From NCBI RefSeq assembly GCF_902167145.1, contig NC_050104.1, forward strand, positions 108,635,849-108,699,848: 64,000 bases of DNA, read 5' to 3'. The position numbers and the translations under genes were made by a program. The notes below the pieces were generated by a model. The model made no database searches, was not told the origin of the DNA, and was given only the letters and a program-made list of their open reading frames with translations. The DNA is from Zea mays. Its lineage: Eukaryota; Streptophyta; Magnoliopsida; Poales; Poaceae. Positions 9,463 to 20,808 of the stretch are shown here, piece by piece (position 1 is the first letter of the stretch; every line of letters starts with the position of its first letter).

Positions 9463-12400
9463 TGGCTGCTTTTACCGACGCGCTGAAGTCAGAAAAGTTC
9501 AATGGTATGCACTTTAAGAGGTGGCAAGTCAAGGCCACGCTCTGCCTTACTGCTATGAATGTGTTCCATGTTAGTAAAGGCAAACCTGAGGGCGCACTGA
9601 CTCCTGAATAGGAGAAAGAGTACGACCATGCCAATACTATCTTTACGGGAGCAGTTCTTAGCACCTTTGTTGACCGTCTGGTTGATGCGAATATTCAGCA
9701 CACAGATGGGAAAGAGTTGTGGGATGCACTTACTACTAAGTATGGTGCATCAGATGCTGGCAGTGACCTGTATATCATGGAGAGCTTTCATGATTATAAG
9801 ATGGCTGATAATCGCTCTATTGTAGAGCAAGCTCATGAAATACAATGTATAACCAAGGAGCTCGACCATATTAAGATAGTCCTTCCTGACTGATTTGTGG
9901 CTGGATGCATTATTGCAAAGTTGCCTTCTACATGGAGGAACTTCGCCACATCTCTGAAACATAAGAGACAAGAGATATCAGTTGAAAATCTGATAGCGTC
10001 TTTGGATGTTGAGGAGAAAGCTCGGGCTAAGGACACGGGATCTAAAGGAGGCGAGGGCCACTCCAGCGCCAACATGGTTCAAAGGAACCACAACAAGGGC
10101 AAAGGAAAGCCAAAATCTAACAAGCCCAACAAAACTACCAACTTCAAGAAGAAGAAGAACAAGGCTGAACTGACATGTTTTGCATGTGGCGAGACAGGTC
10201 ATTTTGCCAAGGATTGTCCTGATCGAGCGGATCGCCGTGACAAAAAGGGCAATGTCAACACAGTGATCGCTAGCAATGAGGAAGACAAATGGTATGGTAA
10301 TTTACCTTTCATCTTCTCAGTATTTCAATCACCTAGTTGGTGGCTTGATAGTGGTGCTAATGTTCATGTGTGTTCTGACATTAATTTGTTCTCTTCTTAT
10401 CAGGGCGCCCGGGATTCTTCCGTCCTAATGGGGAATGGGTCACATGCTTCTGTTCATGGCACTGACATGGTGGATCTAAAGTTTACTTCGAGAAAGATCG
10501 TGCAGCTGAAGAACGTGCAGCATGTCCCTTCTATACACAAGAATCTCGTTAGCGGAACCCTTCTATGTAGAGATCGGTTCAAGGTAGTTTTGGAGTCCAA
10601 TAAATTAGTTGTGTCTAAGTCTGGACAATTTATTGGTAAAGGCTATGATTGCGGAGGCTTGTTCCGCTTTTCTCTATTAGATTTCAATAATAAGTATGTG
10701 AACCATATTTGCGCTAATGTTGATGATCTTGCGAGTATTTGGCATTCTCGTTTGTGTCATATTAATTTTGGCTCTATGTCTCGGCTTTCAAACATGAGTT
10801 TAATTCCGAATATCACCATAGTCAAAGGTTCTAAGTGCCATAGTTGTGTGCAGTCGAAGCAACCTCGAAAGCCTCACAAGGCTGCTGAGGAGAGACACCT
10901 GGCACCTCTAGAACTCATACATTCTAATCTTTGTGAGATGAATGGTGTGTTGACAAAAGGTGGCAAGAGATATTTCATGACATTGATTGATGATGCGTCT
11001 AGATTTTGCTATGTATACTTGCTAAAAACTAAAGATGAGGCTGAAGTTGAAAACCAACTAGAGAGAAAGATCAAACGTTTGAGATCAGATCGTGGTGGCG
11101 AATTTTTTCCCAAAGTCTTTGATGATTTATGTGCAGAACATGGCATTATTCATGAGAGGACGCCTCCCTATTCACCCGAATCAAACAGGATTGCTGAAAG
11201 AAAAAATCGTACGTTGACTAATCTGGTGAATGCCATGTTAGACACTTGTGGTTTATCTAAGGCATGGTGGGGGGAGGCAGTCCTGACTTCATGTCATGTT
11301 CTGAATAGAATTCCTATGGGCAAAGAAGAGAAAACCCCTTATGAGAAGTGGGTTGGGAGAAAACCATCACTTTCATACTTGTGCACTTGGGGTGCATGGC
11401 GAAAGTCAATGTACTAATTAATAAAAAGCGCAAGCTTGGTCCAAGGACAGTGGATTGTGTCTTTCTTGAATATGGTTCATGTAGCATAGCATATAGATTT
11501 TTAGTAGTTAAATCTGAAGTTCCTGATGTGTATGTTGATACTATTATGGAATCATGTGATGCTACTTTCTTTGAACACATATTTCCAATGAAAGACATTC
11601 ATAGCAATTCTAGATACTCTTCTGAGATAACTCCTGAACATAGTACACCTGTTGAGAGTTCTGAACAGTCACATGAAATTGTCCTAGAGGAGGATGACAA
11701 TGATGCTCCTAAAAGGAGCAAGAGACAAAGGGTTGAAAAATCCTTTGGTGATGATTTCATTGTGTACCTTGTGGATGATACTCCTACTACCATTGCAGAA
11801 GCATTTGCATCTCTAGATGCAGATGATTGGAAAGAAGCAGTTCGTAATGAGATGGACTCCATTCTTTCAAATGGTACGTGGGAAGTCAATGATCGACCCT
11901 ATGGATGTAAACCTGTGGGTTGTAAGTGGGTGTTTAAAAAGAAGCTCAAGCCTAATGATACAATTGAAAAGTACAAGGCTAGGCTTGTGGCTAAAGGCTA
12001 TACTCAGAAAGAAGGAGAAGACTTCTTTGATACTTACTCACCTGTTGCTAGAATGACTACTATTCGAGTACTACTTTCCTTGGCTGCCTCGTATGGTCTC
12101 CTTGTTCATCAGATGGATGTAAAGACAACTTTTCTTAATGGAGAGCTGGACGAGGAAATCTATATGGAACAGTCTGATGGATTTGTAGTAAAGGGTCAAG
12201 AAAGCAAGGTGTGCAGGTTATTGAAATCTTTGTATGGTCTGAAGCAAGCACCAAAGCAATGGCATGAGAAGTTTGACATGACTTTAACGTCTGCAGGCTT
12301 TGCCATTAATGAGGCAGACAGGTGTGTATATTATCGCTGTGGTGGGGGCGAAGGAGTTATATTGTGCTTATATGTTGATGATATATTGATATTTGGCACA

Positions 12401-13321
12401 AACATTGATGTGATCAATGAGGTCAAGTCTTTTCTATCAAAGAGTTTTGATATGAAAGATCTGGGGGAAGCTGATGTGATTCTAAACATCAAGCTGATTA
12501 AGGCAGATGGCGGGATTACTCTCTCGCAATCTCACTATGTTGAAAAGGTTTTGAAGCGATTTGGCTTCTCTGATTGCAAACCTTCTCCACCACCTTATGA
12601 TCCCAGTGTGAAACTGCGAAAGAACAAGATAATTGGTTTAGACCAATTGAGATACTCTCAGATCGTCGGTTCACTCATGTATCTTGCTGGTGCAACAAGG
12701 CCCGATATTTCTTTTGTTGTGAGCAAATTAAGTAGGTTCATGTCAAACCCCGGGACTGATCATTGGCATGCACTTGAGCGGGTTATGGGTTACTTGCAAG
12801 GTACAATGAGTTATGGAATTCACTATTCTAGTCAACATGCAGTACTTGAAGGATATAGTGATTCGAATGGGATATCTGATGCAGACGAGCTTTATGCCAC
12901 CAGTGGTTATGTCTTTACTATTGGTGGAGGTGCGGTATCATAGAGGTCATGCAAGCAGACCATCTTGACGAGGTCAACCATGGAAGCCGAGCTAGCTGCA
13001 CTTGACACAGCAACCGTTGAGGCAGAATGGTTGTGTGATCTCTTGATGGACTTGTCGGTGGTTGAGAAACCAATACCAGCTATCCTTATGAACTGTGACA
13101 ATCAGATAGTGATTGCTAAAGTGACAAGTTCTAAGGATAATGGGAAGTCATCAAGACATGTCAAAAGACGATTGAAGTCTATCAGAAAGTTGAGAAACTC
13201 CGGAGTTATAAGTGTGACTTATATTTCAACAGATAAAAATCTGGCAGATCCTTTTACCAAGGGACTACCACATAATGTGATAGAAATCGCATCGAGAGAG
13301 ATGGGTATGAGACCCGTATAA
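9463..13321 (+). pseudogene. Decayed copia gag-pol polyprotein
   Basis: The frame opens at ATG 9463, only 40 nt after the LTR. Gag is interrupted by TAG at 9609-9611 and by a TGA shortly before 9897. A CCHC knuckle (CFACGETGHFAKDCP) follows, then a protease with LDSGA near 10350, an integrase with an HHCC region and RSDRGGEF, and a reverse transcriptase with [10 protein letters not shown] and YVDD. A -1 shift lies near 11390. TAG at 12941-12943 probably replaces TGG before the RNase H part, which includes STMEAELAALD. It ends LPHNVIEIASREMGMRPV-stop. The integrase seems to lack a few residues before RSDRGGEF. The element cannot make its own proteins. Confidence 0.9.
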
Positions 13322-13872
13322 GTTGCCATGGTGGAAACCCAGTCTATGTGATCGGAGATCCCGTGAATTAGGTCCTGGGAAGAACAAGCCATTGGTTAAC
13401 TGAGGAGAGTAACCTTTGACCCTCTCTAAGTAAAGATGCAATACTCTCAAATGTTGTAAGGCAGGTTGGCTTTGTGCCTTAATGTGTTTTGTTGGCTTGT
13501 ATTAGCAAAGATGTTGTCCTGCAGAACATTCTTGAAAAAACACACCTATATGAGTTAGACTGTCTAACATCACAGTCTATGAGATCTGGGTGATCTCTAG
13601 TAAACTCATGAAGAGACCTTGGAGTACGACATATATGCTCCACCCGAGAAGGGGACTACTGGTAGCCAAGTACTGGTCATGGCTTCAAGTGAAACCCATT
13701 CACACAAAACTTGCAATTAAAGGCATAGTCCATTGTCCAAGTTGTGGGTTGGTGTAGCTTGGAGTTCTAGGCGGAAGTTCAACTTAACATTCTCTGCTGA
13801 AACACTAGTATATTAAACAGTAGTGAATAGTGGAGAAAACTGCATATGGACATTTTAGATCTGGTGGGGGAT
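13322..13872 (+). other. 3' noncoding part of the copia element with polypurine tract
   Basis: There is no ORF. The stretch CTGGTGGGGGAT (13861-13872), directly before the 3' LTR, is the probable polypurine tract that primes plus-strand synthesis. Confidence 0.65.
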
Positions 13873-14746
13873 TGTTAGGATTTATGGGCTAGGCCCAATT
13901 GAGAAATTCAATTAAATCCTAGGAAAATCTCAAAAGCCCATATATGTGTATGGCTAGGGAATGGTGGAACCAATAGCACTATATTGCTAGTCCTAGTGGA
14001 GTGGAACTAGTTTAAATATGGATGCCACACTCACTCACCAAGTCATGGATGAGAGGAGAGAGTGTGGAGAGCCACACGCGCGCGCTCGCTTGCCTCGCAT
14101 CGCTTGGCCTGGCCGGGGCGGGGCGGGGCGAAGGGCGCGGACGCACGACATGTGCGTGAATGGTCCACCGAAATCCGGCCCCTCGCCTTGTGGGGGCGCA
14201 ACTTCCTTTTGTCGTTTGATTTTTTTGGTTGCTTGGCTGTTAAGTTCAGAATCCTAACCGATCGCTATAAAATCTAAACTGAACGTGAGATTTTCGCGGG
14301 TGGATAGGATCGAAGATAGCTATCTGTTCGCGGACTCGGCCCTATAAAAGGCATCTGGCAGCCAGTATCCAAATCATCCCAGTTTTCGCTTTTGCTTCTC
14401 TTCATAGCTGAGCCGCCTTCAGTTCTCTTCATCCCGACCGCAGACGTGCATCTGCGATCAGGAGAGCAGGTCTCCGGAACCCTTCGCCTTCGAGGTCCTG
14501 CACCGGGAGAGGGCGAATAAGGTTTTTTGGAACCGTCCTCACGTGACTGCTCGTGATCTTCTGACCTCGTCGACCCTGCTGATCCCGCTGCTTTGACATT
14601 GTCGACCCTGCTGATTCTGGCCCACGCCATCTATCAATATGTCTGATCAGTACGCATCATCTGATTTGAATTTTTACTTCAGTTCTTGTGATTTGGTCAT
14701 GATTTATATTCGGAATTTAATCTGGAAATTGTCTAATTATTCAACA
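13873..14746 (+). repeat. 3' LTR of the copia element
   Basis: It begins TGTTAGGATT and ends ATTCAACA, and is followed by the target duplication ACTCG. It matches the 5' LTR along its length with scattered substitutions and a GC-rich expansion. Confidence 0.85.
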
Positions 14747-14961
14747 ACTCGTAACTCAAAAAAATGTATATATATAACGAGCAAGACCATTTCTAGAGGG
14801 AGCGACCACTCTGACCTCCGGTTTTATGGGCCCTACCTCCAATAGGTTAGGTCAGAAACATATTACTATACCTATTTATTATTTAGTTATAACTCTTATG
14901 TAATGTTTGTGATAAATAAGTGGTTCAGAGCATTTGGCTCACAAATGATTGTGATCGTTGC

Positions 14962-15899
14962 CAGTGGCGGACCCAGAAATTGGCCAAGGCCCGGGCCGAA
15001 GCGACCATAAACTCTAATAGTAGCATATAAAGAAAAATTGTACGACGAAACAATGTTGTCATAGATGTTAAAGATGACATACAAGTTATGATATAACTCT
15101 TTCCAAATGTATCATGTCGACATCAACATCAGTGTTTATTGCTCTAGAACCTTGAAGGAAATCATATTAAGAACGCGACTTGAAGGAAATCATACGATGG
15201 TTAAGCCATTCGTCTCATGTCTTATTCCGCAACTCAGTTTTAATGATATTCATATATGAGAAAGCTCTCTCCACAGAGGATCAATCTCAAACTTAATTTC
15301 TAGCCATGTGATCTTGTTTATTTGGTCGCAACTTTTTGATCTTTTATTTGGTGATTATGGTATTAGATGGTTGTATGGAATATCTTGTTTCGTACTCTCT
15401 CTGATCTTTTTTATTTGAAGTTTGCTAGTGTAAAATTGAACTATCATGCGTCAAATAAAAGAAAATGGTGGTAGTAGTTTCTAAGGCCTGTGGCTTGTAA
15501 ATTTTTTGCCTCTTCGGTTTAGAATCATTTGCTAGCTTGGCAATTTTTTTATTTATCCTAGCTCGATGGTTTAGTCTCTAGTCTCTCTCTCTATTCATCT
15601 CTCTATACTAGCAGGAGCCTAGCATGTGCTGTTCGAGGCCTTGCTACTAGCCTAGTATGTAAATCTGCATGACACATGTAGGTGGTCGTAGCCTGCTCTT
15701 GCTTGCATGTGTGTTATCCTGTGCTTGCGAAGCTTGGACTGTGTCGGATGTATATAGGATGGATATACATACATATAACTATGACTCAGCGATGCCAGGC
15801 TAGACTGGCAGAGGCTATAGGGCAGAGCTCTTCTAAAAAAATTTTGGGCCTGCGCCCCGGGCCGTGGCCCAGGCGACCATTAGCCTGGGTCCGCCCCTG
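14962..15899. mobile_element. hAT element inserted in a hAT transposase remnant, 938 bp
   Basis: The termini are CAGTGGCGGACCCAG on the left and, on the minus strand, CAGGGGCGGACCCAG on the right. The flanking 8 bp are ATCGTTGC (14954-14961) and ACCGTTGC (15900-15907), matching at 7 of 8. Inside are GC-rich subterminal stretches and a minus-strand transposase remnant. Confidence 0.8.
15194..15274 (-). pseudogene. hAT dimerisation-domain fragment inside the 938-bp element
   Basis: Minus-strand translation gives VERAFSYMNIIKTELRNKT, a stop, then DEWLN. This is the dimerisation motif of another hAT clade, the one with KTELRNKM-type sequences. It indicates that the element derives from an autonomous parent by decay. 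Confidence 0.65.
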
Positions 15900-16027
15900 A
15901 CCGTTGCAGCGATTGAAAGGATCTTTTCAAAGTTAAAGTTGATAAAGAATTATATAAGGTATACAATGTTGTAAGAAAGACTGAATAGTTTGACTACTTT
16001 ATGTATCAAGAAGACATTATTGGATAA

Positions 16028-16689
16028 AGTTTATATTTATATCATCAATGACTTCACATAGAGACATATCGGAAGAAAATTTTAATGTGACCACACATTA
16101 TATAGTTTTTAACTTGAGATTATTAAGTTTATACATGTTTTGAATATTTATTAGCAATATATATGTGTATATATATATATAAGCAACATGTTACCCATTA
16201 TACATGTTTTGGGTGAACCAGCTGGCGAGTGCCGACGCCTGGCCGTATCTCTCATCTCTTCCCCGCTGGGGGCAAAAGCACGCGGCGACAGAAGCTTCCC
16301 CGTTTCCCACGTCCTCGCAAATACCGCGAAGATGGGATAGGACCACGCGTGCGGCCACGCTGTCGATCACAGCCGCTAGCGGCCAGGGTCGGCGTGAGAA
16401 ACCATGGGGTTTCCCCTATTCGCCGTGATCCAAACGTGCGGAAAGGGGAGGCCAATCCGCCGGCAACCTTTCGGTCGCTCCTTCTTTTTATTCTTCTATT
16501 TAACCCTGCCCCACGCGTGGCTCCCACGGAACGGCCAAATCCGGAAGCAAAGCACACCAGCTCATTTGCTTCGCCCGTTCGCCGTGCGTGCGTCGTCAAC
16601 CAAAGACTCGTTTCCTTCTTTGTGCTCCTGTTCGTTCCTTCCTTCCCTGGAACCCTTCCCCCGTAAGCTCGCCGCTGCGCTGCGTTCGG
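16028..16689. other. AT-rich spacer and upstream region of the J-domain gene
   Basis: 16028-16200 is AT-rich with a (TA)n run near 16160-16180. From 16204 the composition turns GC-rich, as in maize gene promoters and 5' UTRs. No separate gene is supported. Confidence 0.45.
16496..16503 (+). promoter_or_regulatory. Candidate core promoter of the J-domain gene
   Basis: A TATA-like CTATTTAA lies about 190 nt before the ATG. GCCAATC (16451-16457) about 45 nt further upstream is a possible CCAAT box. This is based on position and motif only. Confidence 0.35.
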
Positions 16690-17359
16690 ATGGCAGTTGG
16701 AGGCGGCGTGTGTGTGGCGTCGCCCTCGCCGTCGTCGGTCGAGGCGTGGTCGTGGAGGACGAGCGGGGCGCGGCGCCGCGCGGCCGTTAGGTGCAGCGTC
16801 GTTGGCGAGGCCGGGCCGGGCGCCGCCGGCGGGCGGGTGGAGGACCCCTACCGGACGCTGCGTCTGCGCCGGGGGGCCACCCGCGGCGAGGTCAAGAAGG
16901 CCTTCCGCCGCCTCGCGCTCATGGTGCGTCCGCGAGCGCAACCCCTCCCTCACCCAGCTAATTCTAACGGGTGTCGTCGATTCCTCTGACGGGTTGCTTT
17001 GCGTCGTGCTCGTGCAGTACCATCCGGACGTTCGCAAGGAGAGGGAGAGGGAGATGGAATGCGACGGCGACAGCGGCGTCCAGTTCCAGAGGATTAACGT
17101 GGCGTATCAGGTGGGCTTACGTATCCATCATCTTTCCTCCGCTGCTAAATGCTAATTCGAGCCGCCTTCCTTCCATTCCATTTCTTCTTTTCGTTTACCG
17201 TGTTACTTCCACTGGATGCAGAGGCTGATGAGCAGCATGAGGGAGGCCGACGAGCGGCTGGAGTACTGGCGCCTCAAGTACGGCCTCGCCGACGAGGATC
17301 TGGACAGGTACAGGCGCCGCCTCAACGAGGAAGACGCCGACGACTGGTTCGACATGTGA
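16690..17359 (+). CDS. Small chloroplast-type J-domain protein (DnaJ/J8-like)
   Basis: Exons are 16690-16923, 17018-17110 and 17222-17359, with GT-AG introns all in phase 0, encoding 154 residues. The first 45 or so residues are rich in Ser, Ala and Arg with few acidic residues, like a plastid transit peptide. The J domain follows: DPYRTLRLRRGATRGEVKKAF, then YHPDV with the HPD motif at the exon 1-2 junction, then GVQFQRINVAYQ. The C-terminus is charged, with DERLEYWRLKYG and DADDWFDM. J proteins stimulate the ATPase of Hsp70; the layout resembles Arabidopsis chloroplast J8. No frameshift or missing motif is seen. The plastid location is inferred from composition. Confidence 0.85.
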
Positions 17360-18003
17360 AGAGGAAGCGAAGGAACTGAAAGCAGCCGGTCGATGGATAA
17401 GGGTCTATTATTACATGGCCCTGTTTATCCGCATGGACCCGATTAATTCCGGTTGCCATGGCAGCGGCACCCACTCTAGTTTTTGGCTGCATGTGTATAT
17501 ACTCTGAATACTTCTCCCCTGTTTTATAGTGGGTGAAGGGATACCGTTAGGCTAAATGGTACGTTTGGTTCAGTCGTGAGTTGTCAATTGTGAGTTATCT
17601 CTGTAAAAATAACTGTTGTGATAAAAAAACTAAAAATTGTTTGATTCGAACGGATGTCAGTTGTACACCATAAATAAATTGTATATTATTTATAAGTACT
17701 TTGTTTAACTATATCTCTTAATCAATATATCTAATTAAAAAAACAATGTCATATTTTTGTTTCTAATATTTTTACAAATAAATCAATTGTAAGTGTTTGA
17801 TGGGCTCTTGTGATCACTCTCCGTGTGAGATTTTTGAAGATCAAACTATAGTGAAACGCTGGCTTGGAGTACCTCACTAAAGTGGTTCTTACCGTGCCCA
17901 ATGCCCTATGGGCTTCACACATGATACCAATTAGTGTCTGGCCCATCTAGTTTTGACTCATCCCATAAGGACATAGGTTAACATCTAGTTTTGGCTCGCG
18001 ACA
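17360..18003. other. 3' flank of the J-domain gene and intergenic DNA
   Basis: Probable 3' UTR extends to roughly 17540. Beyond it is AT-rich DNA with short repeats typical of degenerate MITEs (for example near 17560-17660). No gene is supported. Confidence 0.4.
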
Positions 18004-18006
18004 TAA

Positions 18007-18617
18007 GAGCATCTCCAATAGTTATGTAAACAAGTCTCTAAATATGAATTTAACAAGTTTTCGAGAAAAACTCTTCTCCAACAGCTATGTAAATCAGTTC
18101 CCTAAATTTATAAACTCCCTACAAAACTCAATTCCATCCCTATATTTATCAACCTTGTTTGGACTCCCTAAATCAACGTTGGTACTAAATTCATCGTGAA
18201 AATCATACTTTTGACACTGTTTTGCGTCGTTCCACTGTCCTGTTAACTACAAATCCATCTCCAGCGTCCAGATGTCTTGATGCCGCCACTGCTAGACAAC
18301 CTCTTATGCCGAGTCATCGTCAGAGCACATCCTGTAATGTCTTCATGTCATCGTCGTGAACGTCTGGTCTTCCATCGATAACTTCGACCTTTCAGGACAT
18401 CAGGGAAAGTTGTGATGTTGATTTCTACCGCCAGCTCAATTAAAAATAAAAAGCATACTCGCTTATTTTTTTATTGACATAGACAACTTTTAAAAGTAGC
18501 AACCAATAAATAGGGAACTGTTGGAGCACATACATTTTTCTACTCCTTAAAATATTTTGGCAACTTCTTAAATCTATAATTTAGGGTGCTGAATTTACAT
18601 AACTATTGGAGATGCTC
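18007..18617. mobile_element. Tourist-like (PIF/Harbinger) element, 611 bp
   Basis: The inverted termini GAGCATCTCCAATAG match perfectly, continuing to GTTATGTAAA, and are flanked by TAA at 18004-18006 and 18618-18620. The GAGCATCTCC terminus with a three-base TAA/TTA duplication is characteristic of Tourist-like elements. The interior has no transposase. Confidence 0.85.
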
Positions 18618-18620
18618 TAA

Positions 18621-18859
18621 GGACGTAAGTTATCGGCAAGCAACTAACCCTCAAAGACATATCTTATATTATTTCTTACCCCATTTGGTTTGTACTCCTT
18701 ACTCTTGCAACTACATCTATTCACTTGTATAAATCTTGCTCAACTAACTTTATATATGTTCTATTTAATAATTGTTGTTTGATATCTCTTGCTAATTAAT
18801 AGCTTGCTTCGTTTAAGTTATACTAGAGACAAGCTACTAGAATTGTTTAGGGGTACTTA
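18621..18859. other. Intergenic spacer
   Basis: AT-rich, with no feature recognised. The last three bases, TTA (18857-18859), are the target duplication of the PIF/Harbinger element. Confidence 0.45.
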
Positions 18860-19197
18860 GGCCCTGTTTGGCACAGTTGAAACTTATTCAGAAGCCAAAT
18901 CCGAGAAGCAGCTGGTCCGAGAAGCAGCTGAGCAGAGAAGCGGCTGCTATGTTAAGCTAGTTGTTTGGTAGTTTGCTTATTGAATGGGCTGGAGCCTATT
19001 AAAAGTGAGAAGTGTCTGAAATACCTTTATTATTCCTTAACTAAAGCATATATATTTTTAACCATATAATAATATACTAAAAATATAAATACATCTAAAA
19101 TTACATATGCATTATTTGCATAAGAGAAAATACATAAAATAATTATATATTGAATAATTTAGTTTATTACTTTAATGTTGGCGCAAGCATTACATTA

Positions 19198-19878
19198 TTA
19201 GTAACCTCTCATTAATGCTTGAGCTATGGCATCACGCACACCTCCCATATCTTCGTGATCCACAACATCACTTGAACTAGTTCCCATGTCCCCATCCACA
19301 TATGTGTCATCTGATGCTAGTGTATCAAAATGAACATCAATCAAATTACTATCTCTAATAAAGTTATGCAACGCCATACAAGCAATTATGATATTTGTTT
19401 CCTTCTCCATTGAGTAGCTTGGTACATTTAGAAGAATGCGCCATTTCATTTTCAAAACTCCAAATGAACGTTCAATGACATTTCTAAGCGATGAGTGAGC
19501 ATGGTTGAACAACTCCTTGAACCCAATAGGTTGACTGCCATTTTGAAATTCCGGTATGTGGTACCTTTGACCTTTGTATGGTGCTAGATAACCCTTTCGA
19601 TTTGGATAACCAGAGTCAACAAGATAGTACTTTCCTTGAGGAGGATGTGGAAACTCATCCTTGTACTTGTTCAACAAAGTGTCTCTCCATATGTGTGTGT
19701 CATGAGTTGACCCAGGCCATCCTGCCACCACAAATGTGAACCTCATATTGAAATCACAAACAACCATTACATTCTGTCATACTTGTAGCATTGCATATGT
19801 TGTAATTGCAGCAGCTTCATACATCCAATCACTTGATTCACTTGAATTACTTGCCTCACTTGACTCAATTGAATCCAT
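19198..19878 (-). pseudogene. PIF/Harbinger transposase, internally deleted
   Basis: The minus-strand frame starting at ATG 19878 encodes an N-terminus rich in Ser and Glu (MDSIESSEASNSSESSDW) and stops after about 33 residues. The C-terminal part, 19767-19198, is open for 189 codons and contains RFTFVVAGWPGSTHDTHIW, VDSGYPN with the second catalytic Asp, and VIERSFGVLKMKW with the catalytic Glu. This is the DDE_4 (HARBI1-like) fold. The segment with the first catalytic Asp is missing, apparently lost in a deletion joining the two parts near 19780. Confidence 0.85.
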
Positions 19879-19976
19879 CTGTCATACAGATTACAAAAGC
19901 ATTACATACACCAAAATTATTACAACACAGATAATTTGAAGATACAATGCAAGAAACAATACAAAGGTAGTACTAT

Positions 19977-20113
19977 CTAGCGGTTCTTCCTCTCCTCCCA
20001 TGTTCTCTTAAGCCATGCAAGCTTCCCTTCAGCGGTTTTAAGAGTGACAAACACATCTCTGTACTCCTTCTTGATAAGGAGTTGTGTGACGTAAAATGTT
20101 CATCACTTCCTTC
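19977..20113 (-). pseudogene. 3' end of the Myb/SANT-like PIF protein, cut off by element A
   Basis: Minus-strand translation includes KTAEGKLAWLKRTWEERKNR and a stop at 19977-19979. It continues the Myb-like ORF found at 38026-38814; the two parts are separated by the element A insertion at the ACCAG site. A small frame change upstream of KTAEGKL is likely. Confidence 0.65.
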
Positions 20114-20360
20114 ACCAGTGAAAGGGAAATGTGCCTTTGGGCCATTTCTAAGTATTTTGGTGATTGAGTGCAAACACAAGTGCTTAAATGTGAAAATATG
20201 CCCAAGGATGAACAAAGTGCAAATCACAAGTTAAGGTATGTTTCTAAGCCTTAGTACATTGGTTTGTGTACTAATATATTTGTCTAAGTGTTAGAAACAG
20301 AAAGAAGAGGAGAAGAGAAGACTTGGCGGTGTGCAGCCAAGGGGCTGTTTCGGTCTGGGG

Positions 20361-20733
20361 CACCGGACTGTCCGGTGGTGCACCGGACAGTGTCCGGTGG
20401 TGCACCGGACAGTGTCCGGTGCGCCAGGCTGCCTCGACCGAAGAGGCCGCTCTCGGGAATTTGCTGACGGCGTACGGCTAAAATTCACCGGACTGTCCGG
20501 TGTGCACCGGACTGTCCGGTGAGCCAACGGTCGGCCAGGGCCAACGGTCGGCCGCGTGATCAGCGCAGGACACGTGGCCGAGCCAACGGTCGGAAGGGGG
20601 CACCGGACTGTCCGGTGTGCACCGGACATGTCCGGTGCGCCAACGGCTCCCGCATCTGCAACGGTCGGCTTCGCCATTTAAGGAAAGGAATCGGGCACCG
20701 GACACTGTCCGGTGTGCACCGGACTGTCCGGTG
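20361..20733 (+). repeat. Array of CACCGGAC-N(1-3)-GTCCGGTG palindromes in LTR U3
   Basis: Nine copies of an 8-bp inverted repeat with a spacer of 1 to 3 bases lie 70 to 440 bp before the TATA box. The same array, with varied copy number, is in all LTRs of elements A, B and C. Palindromes and CpG-rich segments are described for Sirevirus LTRs. They may be protein-binding sites; the role is unproven. Confidence 0.85.
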
Positions 20734-20801
20734 CGCCCGACGACAGAAGGCAAAGATGGCCTTCCAGATTTGTTCTCAACGGCTCCTAGCTGCCTTGGGG
20801 C

Positions 20802-20808
20802 TATAAAA
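20802..20808 (+). promoter_or_regulatory. TATA box of the element A 5' LTR
   Basis: TATAAAA within GGGGCTATAAAAGGGACC, just downstream of the palindrome array. Identical in the LTRs of element B. Confidence 0.75.

Larger units (their letters stand above)
8591..14746 (+). mobile_element. Ty1/copia LTR retrotransposon, full length but inactive
   Basis: Two LTRs (8591-9422 and 13873-14746) flank a 4.45-kb interior whose order is Gag, protease, integrase, reverse transcriptase, RNase H, which defines Ty1/copia. The target duplication is GCTCG (8586-8590) and ACTCG (14747-14751), with one transition. The LTRs have diverged visibly and the coding region has several stops and a frameshift, so it is much older than the Opie-like elements downstream. 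I cannot name the family. Confidence 0.9.
14931..16027 (+). pseudogene. hAT transposase C-terminal remnant, split by another hAT element
   Basis: Joining 14931-14961 with 15908-16027 gives an open stretch containing AIERIFSKLKLIKNYIR and then ERLNSLTTLCIKK, the hallmark of the hAT C-terminal dimerisation domain. One in-frame TAA follows YTML and is explained by CAA to TAA. The remainder of the transposase is not recognisable. The fragment is interrupted by the element at 14962-15899. Confidence 0.75.

Noticed and set aside
16252..17037. A 261-codon minus-strand ORF opposite the J-domain gene
   Set aside because: It overlaps GC-rich exon 1 and the promoter in antisense. The sense strand has a recognisable J domain with correct introns.
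20361..20733. CRISPR-like appearance of short palindromic repeats
   Set aside because: Spacers are irregular and include further palindromes, the sequence is an LTR promoter in a plant genome, and no cas genes exist here.
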